In this document: in pieces, positions 41,291 to 53,620 of the stretch | Numbering within the stretch: position 1 is the first letter of the stretch | How the letters are laid out: each line of letters opens with the position of its first letter | DNA from: Symsagittifera roscoffensis | Taxonomy: Eukaryota > Xenacoelomorpha > Acoela > Convolutidae | Length of the DNA: 64,000 nt | Direction of reading: 5' to 3' | Assembly (NCBI RefSeq): GCF_963678635.1 | Contig: NC_087066.1 | Location: 20,803,996-20,867,995 of the forward strand | Position numbers and translations under genes: made by a program | Notes under the pieces: generated by a model | The model's database searches: none | What the model was told of the DNA's origin: nothing | The model's input: only the letters and a program-made list of their open reading frames with translations

Positions 41291-42710
41291 GCTAATAACA
41301 TGATATAATTATTGCATCGAAGTCGTAACCCAATTATTCAGCTGTAAAAACCTCTGCAAAAATTAGAAAAGTTAAACGTCACAGAAAAACATTTTTCGAA
41401 ATTTCAGTTTTGACTGGTTTATTGGTATCAGCAGAAAATATAAGCTCAGAAACCAATTTTTCAAACGTTAAGAATTAGGATTTATGTCGACAACAGCTTT
41501 CTAGCAAACTTCGATCATTTCAGGCAAACGTTTGAGTATAAATTGGTCTTTTTAATTTAATGACCTATCCATTCGCCATGGCAAAAACAAAACATTAGCT
41601 ATAGATATGTCTAAATTTCATCAATCTTGACTGTTTGATTTCAACTGACAAAAATATTTCAGCTGACAACAATCTTCATTGGAAATTACTATGTCGATTG
41701 CCTAAGTTGGTGCGAATAAACTGATTACTCCCGAGCAAAACTATTCCGTTATTTTTTCAAAAATACGAGCAGAAAGCATTAAATATCCCAGTGCTAAAAA
41801 CAAATGTAAAACTCAATTTTATACACATACTTGGTTAAATGAATCAAACATAAATAAAACTTTTCTAAGAAGAAACTGACAACATTAACGCATAAATATT
41901 CTTGGACTGTGGTCTGAAAGAAATCTAAAGCGATTATATCGAAGTCTTCCTTTTGTAATCTCTTTTTTTTCTATTCTTTAGTATTTCTCTCTAGATCTAA
42001 GGCAAAATAGATATCAAATAGTGGTACAATTGATGATGATCTATCTGCAAAACCAATGCTAAATTTGACAAACACAAGTAAACAATAAACTATGGAAAAA
42101 TCAAAAGAAAAAATGCAAATTTTTTTAAAGTCTCGAAAAATAATCAATTTTGAAAAATAGCAGGTGCTGATACCTCCAAAGTGTAAAAAGGACCGATTGT
42201 ATGGCTTCCAAGAGAAAAAAAACAGCTAAAAAATTTAAATTCATTGGTTGGATAGAAAAATAATTAGCGATAAAAAGATGCACAAGTTTTATGTATCTAA
42301 AGCACTCAAAGGTGCAGTCAAACTTGAACGACTAAATTTCAATAGCAGTAACTCCAATTTTCTGCTCTTTCATAGTCATTGTTAGGCCATCATTCAGTAG
42401 CCTTGATTTAATTTTCAAAAAATCAAATCAAATCTCGCCAGCTAACAATCAAGGAATAAGATACATCATGTCAGTACAAATATTAACATGCACTCTGGGA
42501 TGGTAATATCATGTTAACCTAAGGTCGATAAGATAAATTATGTACATGAAAATGAACAATTTAAAGAGTTTAACAAAATTGATTTCGGACAGGGAAGAAA
42601 TCTTTAGGGACAGAAATTGTAGGAGTTTGAAATGCAGGTCATCCAAAAGAATTGAAGAAAGTTAGTCTCTAAGTCTGCACTTTTTGAACTTCACTGTCCT
42701 TTCGATTCGT

Positions 42711-45700
42711 TTAGCTGCTGTAACTTGGTCTACTTCGTGCATTAGAGGGGTGTGTATTTTGGGAAATGTTCCCAACAAAGTGCACCGCATTGTTTTCTGT
42801 TGTCGTGGCTCCTCCCACTGAGTCGTACACTTCGATTGCATTCCGAGAGGAGCTGTTGCTGATCACCTGAGAGTCAAGGATACCGTTCGCTGTGATTTGC
42901 ACCTGGAAACGCAGTTCGGCAATCAAAAATTCATTATCTGAATAATAAAATCTAACTATTTTGTTTCGCTGCTAAACCTAAAAAATAAAATCCACATTTT
43001 GAATTATAAGTCAACCACTTCTTTTTTTGTTGTCATTGCGTTTCATTCGATATTGGACATCCACTTTTCTTATTGGAGAACGAAATTTGCCTGAACAGAC
43101 AGTTAGAAAAGAGTCAATGAACGCAAGGAAACAAAAGAAAAACTGATTTTTTTTCATAAACAAAACTTCAACTCTTTGAATTTCATATTTAAAAATATTT
43201 GGCTCTAAAGTTCTTTGACTTTCTAGAACAATTTATGATTGAGTTTTTTGGTAATTCGAGAAAACTGGATCAATAGGTGAAACTTTGATTCCGCTGGGAA
43301 ATCTGAAAGTTGAATTCCATTTTCGAAACTAGAAATCGATCACGTTTTTTGTGACATTTGCACTTTTGCTGTTCGATAGTGGAGTTTGCCTTCCTTTCAT
43401 TAAATGATATGAATTGAACATAAAACTCATAGAATAAACAGCGAAAATTCCTATTTGAGCGAGAACAAATTCTAAAAAAGTCAAACCGCAAATTACGTTT
43501 GAGCGTGGTCAAAAATACTTTTTACTAAAATATAGCCAACAAACAGTTGGAATGGAGCCACTGAACGCAAGGAAACAGAAAAAAAACTGACTTTTTTTTA
43601 AAGAAAATTTCAACTTTCAAATTTCATAGTAGAAAAAATGTATTGCCTCAAAGCTCTTTAAATTTCAATAACAGTATATGATTGACACTTTTTTATTGAA
43701 ATTAACTCATTCGAGAGAACTGAATCAATATGCTGTTTTTATTCCGCTTGGATATCTGAAAACTAAAATCCACTTTGAAATTAAAGGTCGATCACATTTT
43801 TTGTGACCGTTACACTTTTGCTGTTCGATAGTGGAGAATAATTTCAGTTTAACAAAGGAAATGAATGAAATTCAAAAAATCAAAGTCAAATCGCGAAAAT
43901 TCAATATTGAGCGTGTGCAAATTTTAAGACTTTTCGCGAGAACACGGCAAAAAAGCAGCTCTATTATGTGAACTAAGAAAAAGAAGAAATAGGCCTCGAA
44001 GTAAATAATAATCGATTCGATCCTGCGACCTAGGGTTTTGAGTGTCACGCACTAGCATAACAATGCACAAACACTTGCCGCAAATAAAGCAGAAAACAGA
44101 TGCTATGAAATTTCCAATGCTACAGATCGTGATTATAGCCAAAGCGCCACTAAATGAGCACTTCTATTTGAGCTAGGTTAGAAAAAAAGAAGGTTCGAAC
44201 TAATACACAACGCTCGCAAGCTCGATAAAGTAGTTGAACCGATACAATATTCACACAGAAATATTCCACCGAGTCACACTATTTTAAAGGCAGTGAAGAT
44301 GCACTTCGTAAACGAATAACCAAAACGGCAGAACTGAGCTTTGAGAAACCTTGATCGAGCCACATGGGGATCGAACACACGTCGGGCTTAGACAAACACT
44401 CGTACATGTTCACCCACTTTTGTAAAACAAAACACGCAGCCAAGATAGCTGCTTCATTCAACAGATAAAGCTCATGCTAATTGAAATCGATAAATATAAA
44501 CTTATCTGTATACATCAACAGAACGAAGAAATCTTAAAAAGAATTGTTCTGTTTATTGGAAAAAAGCTAAAGCGTGATAAAACAAAAGTTGCTACTTGAA
44601 TAGAAAAAATTAATTTTGAGATTCTATTTTCTTTCGAACTTGAGGGAAATTAGAACTATTTACTAAAAAAAGTCTAATTCAGGGTTGAAAAACCTTTTCT
44701 AATCGCATAGAAAACAAAACCACAATGAATAAGTGTCTTGGCCAAATAAGTGTCTTCACTTCGTTCATTGACACCTAACCCAAATAGAAGCAATCTTTTA
44801 AAAAAAAAGATTTGAGAAGCTTGATGTCAATTTAGGTCCTATAATGTAGTTTGCTCACTGAGGCGCCTCAAAACAGGCTTAAGTTTCATTAGAACAGCGA
44901 TCCATGAAGTAATGAAATGCTTTAAAGCTGTGTAAAGTACTTCGTTTCATCAAAAACTATAATCATAAGTATTATTTGTTTGCCGACCTCGTCTGTGAGT
45001 GGTGTGGCGTCTGAATTGTTGCGAAGGGACTCTGCGAGGGCGACTGGGGTGAGCCACTCTGCCGGGATGCATCTCTGGATGAAGGGCAGACAGGCGGTGA
45101 GAGAGGCCAGTCTGTTCACCCAGTTGGGAATCTCAGCCCCACAGAGAATCTGAATTTAAATAGAACAGACATCAACATCACAAAAACAAGACCACTCCGA
45201 GTCCTCCAAAAGTTAGATTTTATCACCCGAAAAAAAATCTCCAGTAATCGCGTATTTAGAAATATAAAAACAAATTGCCATTTTACTGCGCTTTTATAAG
45301 ATATTATGAGTGTAAGTCATTCAAAATAATTTGAAAAAGGTCATCTTATTAAATTATTTGATTACAGGATAAAAATTATATAACCGATTATATTACAAGT
45401 GTAAAGACTGCTGTAGGTCGGTCAACTTTTGGTTACTTTTGAGACAAGACCTTTGCTAACATTTAAAATGAAACTCTGGTTTCAACTTTAGATTTCCACA
45501 ACTGGCTGCGGTCTTACCCTGGAGAATGCCATTGAAAAGTGGTTGCAGTTCTTGTGGACTAAATGATAAGTGTATCCTTTGAAGTCCTCTCCTAACTGTT
45601 GCACTATCTCGTGAACACTCTCCAGATCAAGATACGTCTGGCCCAGAACCACAGTCTCCCTACATCATACTCATATGTCAAAACCCTCTTTTTTTTAATG

Positions 45701-47619
45701 CCAACATCTCGAGAAATATGACATAATACCTCCAATTTAACACTTATGAAAAATCAGCAATTGGGAATTATACATTTTCGAAAATCTCACTTTAGTTGGC
45801 AGTAGCAACCAGCCATGAACTCACAACTATTCGATTTTTAAATTATTTCAGTTCTCAATGAAATATTTTACAAATAAAAATTACCAATGAGGAACCATTT
45901 CAACACAATTTCTCACTTGTAGTTGAAGTTCTGTCCGAGGTCGGCTGCTGATCTAGGGTCCATTTCAAATATTCCACTGATAGGGTAGGGGTGGCCCCCG
46001 AAACTGTATTCTAAAAATTAAAAAAGGATAGCCGGTTACTGTGCAAGTAGCACAGAATGTTCCGACCAGTCTTAAAATAATAGGAAAAAAAAAGTTTTTT
46101 TCTACAAATTGATGTCCTTTTTTTCCTGCATATTATGATCAAAAATTTGAACAAAAAAAACAGAATTTAGGCATATTTGAGAGTCATAGTTTCAAGTTTT
46201 TGATTCCATAAATTGCGCAAAAAACTCCAGAAACCACCTTTACTTGAATAAAACTAAGTTTTCACAGCTGAAGTTAAGCTTAAATAAGCTATTGTGAGCA
46301 TATACGGTCACCTTATTAGCTCGAAATTAGACCAAAAATCAAAAATTTTAAACCGGTTTTTCTCGACACTGTGAAAAAAATTCAAACTTTTTTCAATGTC
46401 GCTCAAATCATAACTGAAAGGGTAACTTCCCAAATGGCATAATTCCCAAATGGCATAAAAATGGAAACTTTTCCCAAATGGCATAAATTTCAAGTTTTCA
46501 TTGTAATTTCAACGTTTTCTATCAATTTCGAATTCTAACATTTTGTCAGAAACGAAAGCATGTGATCAAGATTTGGAATTAATTGCTTCCAAACAATTTT
46601 AAGCAACAGATTTGTCGAAAAAAATTCACCACAAGTAGCGTATTAATAACCGCAAGCTTATGCTTCTTGCTTTTGATAAAAAGTTCTACAAGTTTTTAAA
46701 GATAAAATATCAATCAACATTTGAATTGACAATTTGAATTGTTTTCTATATTGTTCACGAAAAAATTGCTCTCGATTTTTCCAAAGCAACTGTTGCATGA
46801 GATTTGTGCCATTTGGGAAATTTTTCAGTTTTATGCCATTTGGGAATTATGCCATTTGAGACGTAATCACTGAAAGGGCTTGAATATGATATATCACTTA
46901 ACCCAGTCCGATCATTATTTGTGGTACCTGAAAAAAAAAACTAAAACACACCCAAATACAAAGTTCCTCCCCATTTTCAATGGTCGGAACAATAAACATA
47001 TGTACCTCTTCGAACTTCGGGGTAATACAATAGACTTACAAATGTTTTCGCATAGCAACAGAACAACTGATCCATGCGTGAACTTTTGTAAAGTATACAG
47101 TAGGATAACTAGCTATTGGATATATCTTTAGTTCGTTATTCAATTTCAATTTCTTACCTGTTCCATGGACCTCAACTCCCGTGTGATATACTCCAAACCC
47201 CACAGGTCCTGTGTAGTTATTCAGGCGGTTCTGAAACACACAAAAATGAGCACTCAAAAACAGAAGTTGCATAGGGGGTGTAAATCACTATTTTTTCTAT
47301 ATGATGGCAACAGGATAGCTCATCTGAGCGAGTACATAATCAATTCTATTTGAAAAAAAACTAAATTGCCTTCAAGGCTGTTCTCAACATTATATAGATT
47401 TTAAATTGAATCAAAATTATCAAAAAGGACTGATGGTAACAAGGTGAGAAACATAACTCTTACCAAGTCGTACACATTGAGGTAAACTGGGAAGTTCTCT
47501 CCCTCTCCTAGGATGGAGTAGGGATTCAGTACTTCATCATGAGTCACAGTGGCCCCTCCCCCTCCTGTCTCGTCTGAGGACACTGAGTGCGTGCAGCGGC
47601 GGAAGATATTCATTTGCAC
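42711..47619 (-). CDS. DESI2: DESI2-type desumoylating isopeptidase (PPPDE protease, six exons, about 272 aa)
   Basis: Exons on the - strand are 47464-47619 (ATG), 47158-47230, 45917-46010, 45518-45659, 44988-45149 and 42711-42902 (stop). The phases join cleanly. The PPPDE fold is recognisable: [19 protein letters not shown] with the catalytic His (residue 68), [27 protein letters not shown] with the catalytic Cys (146), and [15 protein letters not shown] with CIPAEWLTP. Family enzymes cleave SUMO or ubiquitin isopeptide bonds. Usual length is about 170-195 aa; this protein has an N-terminal extension ([12 protein letters not shown] region) and a C-terminal Ser-rich tail. The last junction (GAG|GTCGGC to TTCCAG|GTG) is weaker, so the protein may instead read on and end at 44922. 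Intron 2 contains a MITE nested in an older repeat. Confidence 0.9.
43100..43870. repeat. Two tandem copies of a repeat of about 320 bp
   Basis: Copies at about 43100-43420 and 43530-43870 share GAACGCAAGGAAACA, TTATGATTGA.. TTTTTT, TTCCGCT.GGA.ATCTGAAA, GGTCGATCAC and TTTTGCTGTTCGATAGTGGAG. Further copies in the same orientation are at about 49905-50190, 51325-51590 and 51690-51960. Two of them lie shortly before a tRNA-derived SINE. Confidence 0.65.
43920..44240 (-). repeat. tRNA-derived SINE, copy B
   Basis: Shares with copy A CGCGAGAACAC, AAAAGCAGCTC, the B-box region (TTCGATCCTGCGACCTAGG on +), CACAAATAAAGCA-like, GAAATTTCCAATGCT and TAGAAAAAAAGAAGGTTCG. The body is largely collinear with copy A over about 300 bp. 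Confidence 0.65.
44280..44470 (-). repeat. tRNA-like SINE fragment in DESI2 intron
   Basis: On the - strand the sequence reads as a tRNA-like head ending in a degenerate B box (GTTCGATCCCCATGTGGCTC). The body differs from copies A and B apart from GCACTTCGTAAACGAATAA-like sequence. Confidence 0.5.
46130..46955 (-). repeat. Inverted copy of the CCCTTTCAG-TGATTTGA repeat, split by a MITE
   Basis: On the + strand, GTCGCTCAAATCATAACTGAAAGGG (ends 46422) resumes as ACTGAAAGGGCTTGAATATGA at 46869. It corresponds to the uninterrupted copies at 26.2 and 35.3 kb. The CTGTGC/GCACAG hairpin repeat lies immediately to the left, near 46024-46075. Confidence 0.65.
46423..46868. mobile_element. 446-bp MITE with ACTGAAAGGG target duplication (possibly Mutator-type)
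   Basis: ACTGAAAGGG is found at 46413-46422 and again at 46869-46878, and only once in the empty paralogues. The inverted ends carry a repeated CCCAAATGGCAT: three times at the left (46427-46485) and mirrored at the right (46805-46860). A duplication of 9-10 bp suits Mutator-like elements; the superfamily assignment is tentative. No ORF. Confidence 0.8.
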
Positions 47620-49900
47620 TGCAGTAATCTATCTAAACATACCATCAAGCTAAAAGTTCAATTAGCGGTGTATCGGAAATTATACACATCCGAAACTTTG
47701 GGAGGGTCAGGTTTTCCTACAATTTGAATGATGGTTATTAATCCAATTCTCAAAAAAAGAGCATAATCTAAATAAACACCGCCAACAATTTTTTGACTAA
47801 TTAGAAAAGCCTTACAGCATCTATCAATGAGTTACAAGAAAGTAACCCAAAATATCACATTTGATTTGATCATATCCGGAACTAACACATTATACACAGA
47901 GGCGATGTTTTCATGTTTGTATTGGATGATTTTCATAAACAGTGGTAAAAAGCATTGGGAATCATTTACCATGCGGCAATTAAGGCGACAAAAATTGGGT
48001 GGACCCTTACTGAGCCGAAAACAAAACTGTTGTCAAAAAATTATAGCAATAACGTTTTTACGACCCATCTGTACTGTAACACATGAAAACATAAGAATAT
48101 ATTTTGCCCTCAAAACTACGCACTATATGTTGAATAAACCGATATAACATCAGCTGAAACCGTTTGATTAAAATTATTCAAAAAATTAAAAAATTATTCA
48201 AAAATATTCAAAATCAGACTAGGTAAATTTACAAACCCATGCTTTGACAGTAAGCCATTAAAACCAGATAATGTAAATTGCATTTCAACGAACGGAAAAA
48301 AATGACGGTAACAAATAAAAAGAATGAAAACAAAGACGAAAACCACGAATGGGATTTAACTGAAAAAAAGTAAGTGCCTGAAACGAACTCCCTTCAATTA
48401 CTAACTAACCTAAAAAGATGGTAGTTTTCTTTGAACTTTCAAGAAATTGAGAACACTCACCTTTGCTACTAAATTGACCATTCTGTGAACAAAATTATTA
48501 ACGGGAGAAAAGTCTGGTACCCGGCTGCAACAACCTTAGTATAATAATAAAGACAAGAGAAGCTGCACTTCGCAAGAAAGAAAAAGTTGCCAAATGGGAG
48601 CTTTCAAATAACAAAATGCTCAAATAAAAAATAAATAAATGAAATATAGAAAAAGCCTACGGGAATCTCACCTACACAATTGACTAACTTCAACTTTGCA
48701 AGCTACTGCTCTAGCAGTAAATTTCCGTTATCCAAATACCAGATCCAAATCCAAATATGCGCATTCCTTTACCCAAATATCAGACACCAATATTTACCAA
48801 AAACCAGCGCTGAAAAAAATTTTTGGCCCTTTTTAAAGCGAATTAAGGTTTTTGGTTATATAACACAAGCAATTCCACCAATAATGTTTCCGCCAAAAAT
48901 TCGGGATGTGAAGGTGAGCTTCACGGAGTTCAAGAAGCATACAAATATTTTCTATGATGTAAAAGCACTTACATTCCCTTTGAAGTAACGACTGAACTAC
49001 TGGTGATGAATTCTGAAAACGCGAACTTAATCAACAGTTTTCACAACAATGGACAAATCTTAGAAACTTTTATGCATTTCGAATCACGAAAAAACAGTTT
49101 CAATGTTTACCTGTTATGTCAATCTTAAGCGAAAATTTCTTCCCTCCGCAAAGTTTCTTAAGTGAGAACATCTAACCAAAAAAGTAAAACAAAAGAATAG
49201 TTTAAAAATCAAATGATACCAAAAAACTTTCAAGCAAAAAAAGGTCAAAAGTAGCTCTAAACTGGTAAAAGGTAGCTCTAAACTGGGAAATAAAAGGTAA
49301 AACTATAAAAATTCTGCATGTGCCGGAATCGACCCCCCAACCTCGATACTAAAAATCACACGTACTAGCACCTGCGTCATGGCCGCTTAAGAATAGTTGA
49401 ACACTAGGGTCCCAGCAAAAGATGGACATACCTGTCTGATGATAATATTTTAAAAATTACTGATGCAATAGGTAGTGCGTAAATTTAAATAAGTCTAAAT
49501 GCAAAAAAATGGAGATTTACTAAGTCCATAGCTGATTGCTATCATAAGTACGGAGAAGACGCTTTTGCAGGGAAGATTAAAACAAACCTGTTTGCTTAAT
49601 TTCTTTTTATCAGAATTGGCACGGTCGTTTTTGGGAAAGCCCAAAAATAGTACAACAAATCAAATCTACATTAAAACCACAGAGGACTCCGTGCCTAAAC
49701 TGAAAAAAAATAACTGATGCAAGGGATACACCGACAGTTTGATTTTTTGATTGAACACTGCATCTCAGATTTGGCAGACTAGTTCTCGACTAAAGTCTCC
49801 GAGAAAGCAGAGATAAAACTGCTTGTTTTAACTACCTGTTTTACCGATCAAACTCTTTTTCGATAAAAACCAAGTTTCCGAAAAACGGAGAAAACTTCAA
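47620..49900. other. Intergenic region, SINE fragments only
   Basis: Short ORFs (for example at 47827-48147 and 48680-48988) have no domain character. A SINE fragment with GAAGCTGCACTTCGCAAGAA is near 48555-48670. A tRNA-like fragment with GGAATCGACCCCCCAACCTC is near 49322-49390. Confidence 0.45.
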
Positions 49901-49904
49901 AACA

Positions 49905-51960
49905 TAGCCAGTCGATGAGTGGAAAAGAGTAATGAACGCAAGTAAGCATAAAAAACACTGACTTTCTTGAAAAAAATCTCAACTTTCGAGTTTGAAAGAA
50001 AAAAATAGATGCTCTTCAAGCTCTTTGAATTTCTAGAACAATTTATGATTGGCGCTTTTCTGATAACAAGAACCCAATTTGAGAAAACTGGATCAAAAGG
50101 TAAAGTTTTTATTCCGCTGGGAAATCTTAAAAACAAATTCTACTTTGAAAACTAGAAATCCGTCACGTTTTTTCGCGCCATTTCCACGTTCGTATTCGGA
50201 GAGCGCTATTTACGTCACTTTCAAAAAATCAATATCAATTGAGCTCAAAAAGTGCATTATATCTAAGTGCATCAATATTTTTAGGACTTTTTCCTGTAAA
50301 AAAAATCAGCAAGACCTATATAAGAGTCTTCAAAACGTTCATTACTCTTAAAATTGTACATTATCTAACTCGATTACCTTTTATAATCATTAAGCTAGGG
50401 AGACAAGGGTCGCGCAGTGAATATTCACAAAATCTGTTGATTCGATTATTCCCTTAGCCTTAGATTTGACAGACTAGTTTTCGAGAAAAGGAAACAAAAT
50501 CCAAGAACGGTAAAACGTTTAAGGATTGGACAATTCTGAGGTCAAAACTCTTTCTAAAAAAAATGATATAGCAACTCATCCGGGGATATTCTCAGAACAC
50601 GCTCTTTTGATCCAACCCTTAATCTTAGATTTCGCAGGCATTTTTCGAGAAAATTATAATAAATCAAGAAAATGGGTCACAAATACGCAACTGAAAATTT
50701 CGAAGGTCGTAAATTCCCGGTGAATTGAAAAGAGACTAGTAGAATACGCAGGCTAACAGAGACGTAGATGGTCTTTGTCATCTTGAAAATCGGTTCAGTA
50801 GCTTCGCGAAGAAAGTAGAAAAAAATTTAAGTCCAAGAAACTCAAAAAAGAAAAACCAACACCATAACAATTTCAGATTTGGCAGGCCTGTCTATTCAGA
50901 TTTGGTTTTCTGTTTGACTTCGCGCTCTGTTTGATAAACTTAACTAGTTCCTGTAAATTAACTCAACTAGGAACTAACCGACAATAAACCAGATAAAAAA
51001 GCTATAGAGCAAACAAACGTAAAACAGATACAGAATTGCAAAAGCACCTCAAAAACAAGCACTTTTAATTGCTACTCAAGTTTAAAAAAAGTAGATACCG
51101 TACTATGACACTAAGCTTCGCTTATGTAAATACGGGTAGTATGAAGTGAAAGATTACACTCTTACTTTTTCGGGAAAACCGGATACAGCGCAAAAAAAAA
51201 CACTAAATTCACTCGGTTAGTTAGGGAGGAAATCGGGAGAAAATTAGAGAGGAAATCTGGCACAAAACATATAGTTTTGGGATTTACATCGTCTAGGAAA
51301 AAGACTTCGAAAAAATTAAACATAGCCAACAGACAGTTGGAAAACTGTCAAGGAACGCAAGGATACAGAAAAAATACTGACTTGCTTTTTTGAACAAAAA
51401 TAAGCCCTTAAAGCTCTTTGAATTTGTATAACAATTTATGATTGGCTTTTTTGCAATAAAGCTAACCCAAATTGAGAAAACATTTATTATTAGGCTGGGA
51501 AATCAGAACATTAAACTCCACATTCGAAACTAGACGTCGATCAGTATTGCTGTTCGATAGTGGAGTTTGCCTTCTTTTTAACAAAGCAAATGAACTGAAC
51601 TTTAAACATATTATAAGACAATTCTTAAAACAAAAACATCGCGACCTATAAAAGAGTCTGAATTTTGATCATCGACTCTTAAAATGCTAACAGAACCTTG
51701 TTAACGGACTTTTAAAATTTGAAAAAATACATCACGTTAAAGCTCTTTCAATTTCAATTATCTGTGATGAGTGACCTTTTGTTCATAAAAACAACACAAT
51801 TAGAGAAAACTGGGTTGAACACTGGGTGAATAGATATTTTGCAATTCTTAAAATTATAAACACTTACAAAACGAACGACAAACGCACTTTTTACGCCAAT
51901 TTTACTTTTGTTACTTGAGAATAAATTTGCCTTCTTTTTAGCAAATGAATTTGAATCGAA
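49905..51960. repeat. Three more copies of the 320-bp GAACGCAAG repeat with AT-rich spacers
   Basis: Copies at about 49905-50190, 51325-51590 and 51690-51960 (the last diverged) match those at 43.1-43.9 kb, including AACAATTTATGATTGGC and CGATCAGTATTGCTGTTCGATAGTGGAG-like segments. The intervening DNA shows no gene. Confidence 0.55.
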
Positions 51961-52169
51961 CTTAAACAGAAATCAAAAATCAAGCTGCAAAAATTCTGCC
52001 AAAACCTGCTTCAGACACGACAAAAGGTAATCGGAACAATCAGGGTGTAGCTCTGATTTTAGAAGCCTTGTTTGAGTTTTAGATCAAAGTCTAATGTCTT
52101 TGACTGAACAAATCGCATCTACCAAAAACAATTTGTCAAATAAAAAAATAAGCTAGTAATTTTTCACAC

Positions 52170-52450
52170 AGAGGCAAACCTGCGCAAAAAAGCAGCTTAG
52201 GCGAAAAAGCAGCTTAAAAAATTAAACAAGAAAAAAAACAGAATTAAGCTTCGAATCAGTAAAACTTATCTACGTACCGGATTGCAACCTACGACCTCGA
52301 GATTTGGGGTCTCGCGCCCTACCTCTCGGCCACGAACGGTTAGCAATCGGCAAAAACTAGTCACAAATAAAGCAGCTACATATGCTAATAAATTGCCAAT
52401 CCGATGCAGCAAAAGTGGCACAAAATACGAACAGACACAATTTTGCATGT
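52170..52450 (-). repeat. tRNA-derived SINE, copy C, best-preserved promoter boxes
   Basis: On the - strand the head reads CGTGGCCGAGAGGTAGGGCG (A box), an anticodon-like loop, then GGTTGCAATCC (B box). The body shares AAAGCAGCTTA, GAATTAAGCTTCGAA and CACAAATAAAGCAGC with copies A and B. Pol III promoter spacing is preserved. Confidence 0.7.
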
Positions 52451-52529
52451 AATAATTTGTAATATATCAAACTGAAGTCTTCCACACTAATTTGCATGTA
52501 ATAAATTGGAAAGCATAGAACCACATAAT

Positions 52530-52905
52530 GTATAAACACAGAGGCGAAGTTGCACTTTGCATACACAAGCAAAAATATGACCGATAACCTACTGGAAAAA
52601 AAACTAAATGAGTAAAACTTAGAGTCTAGAAAATTTCTTAAGTGACGCAAGCCAATTATGAGTCTACATAATTGCTAAGAGACGCAAGCCAATTATGACG
52701 CATTAGCAGCCAATTGGAAAAAAAAGATATTTATCAACTAAAATGCCTCAATTTATAGAGCGGACGCATTGTAACTAGTAAACGAAAAGGTTCATTAAAA
52801 ACATCCGACCCTGCCCAGGTTCGAACCCTCTTATATTTTTGTGGGTCTCCTTCCCTACCTCTACGCTACAGATCCATGATACTTTGAAGCTAAAGTGCTA
52901 TGTGT
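52530..52905 (-). repeat. tRNA-derived SINE, copy D, with perfect B box
   Basis: On the - strand TGTAGCGTAGAGGTAGGG (A box) and GGTTCGAACC (B box) bracket an anticodon-like arm. On the + strand the body begins GAAGTTGCACTTTGCAT near 52546, a motif shared with other SINE copies. Confidence 0.6.
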
Positions 52906-53620
52906 AAAATAATAGTCTGTGTTAATATCCTTAGCATTGGCTGTACTTAATAGCTGGCTATTGATCAAAATGAACACTTTCAAAATGAACACATTTTGCA
53001 GCAACATTTGCGTCGCAACAATATTTGCGACTTAGGTTGGAAAAAAAGAATAGTCTTACTATTACACTACGCTAGTCGTACTATTACATTACGCTCCTTA
53101 AACCTTGCAATTGTAAATACAAAAACAAAAAAATGTCAAACGATTTACCTGTCAGCAGAACCTAAGTCGTTTACTCTTCTTGGCAAAAAGTTGATCCTTT
53201 TCTCGGATTCTCTAGTAGATCAGATCTGACTTCCTCTCAAAAACCAGATAATCTCGTCAGCCGACTAAAAGTCAGCAAATAACAGCACAGACGCAGCTTT
53301 TGTTTACCCCAATCTATGTTTTGAGTTGAACTATCATGATCATTCTGAAAAAAAAACATTAATTAGATATTCATATTCTATCGCTGGCATTTGGGAATTT
53401 GTATCGATGAATATCTGGCTGCCAAAAAGTATCTATATGAGAATAAATTTCAAGACATCAAAATTGACTTAAGAATTAAACAGATAAGGTTTTCATAGAA
53501 ACAATAATTACGAGCAATACTATTCAAATTAATAAGCTTTATGTCGAAAAGAGTTTGAGTTCACTACTAAAATGAGCAAAGATAACAACATTTGAGGAAT
53601 TTGGAGAGGATAACCAGATA

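Noticed and set aside
47827-48988. ORFs of 106 and 102 codons between DESI2 and the RBM5/10-type gene
   Set aside because: No domain, no matching neighbours or splice partners, and AT-rich chance composition.
52270-52340. Functional tRNA gene
   Set aside because: It has A and B boxes but an imperfect cloverleaf, and it continues into a SINE body shared with other copies, so it is called tRNA-derived SINE.
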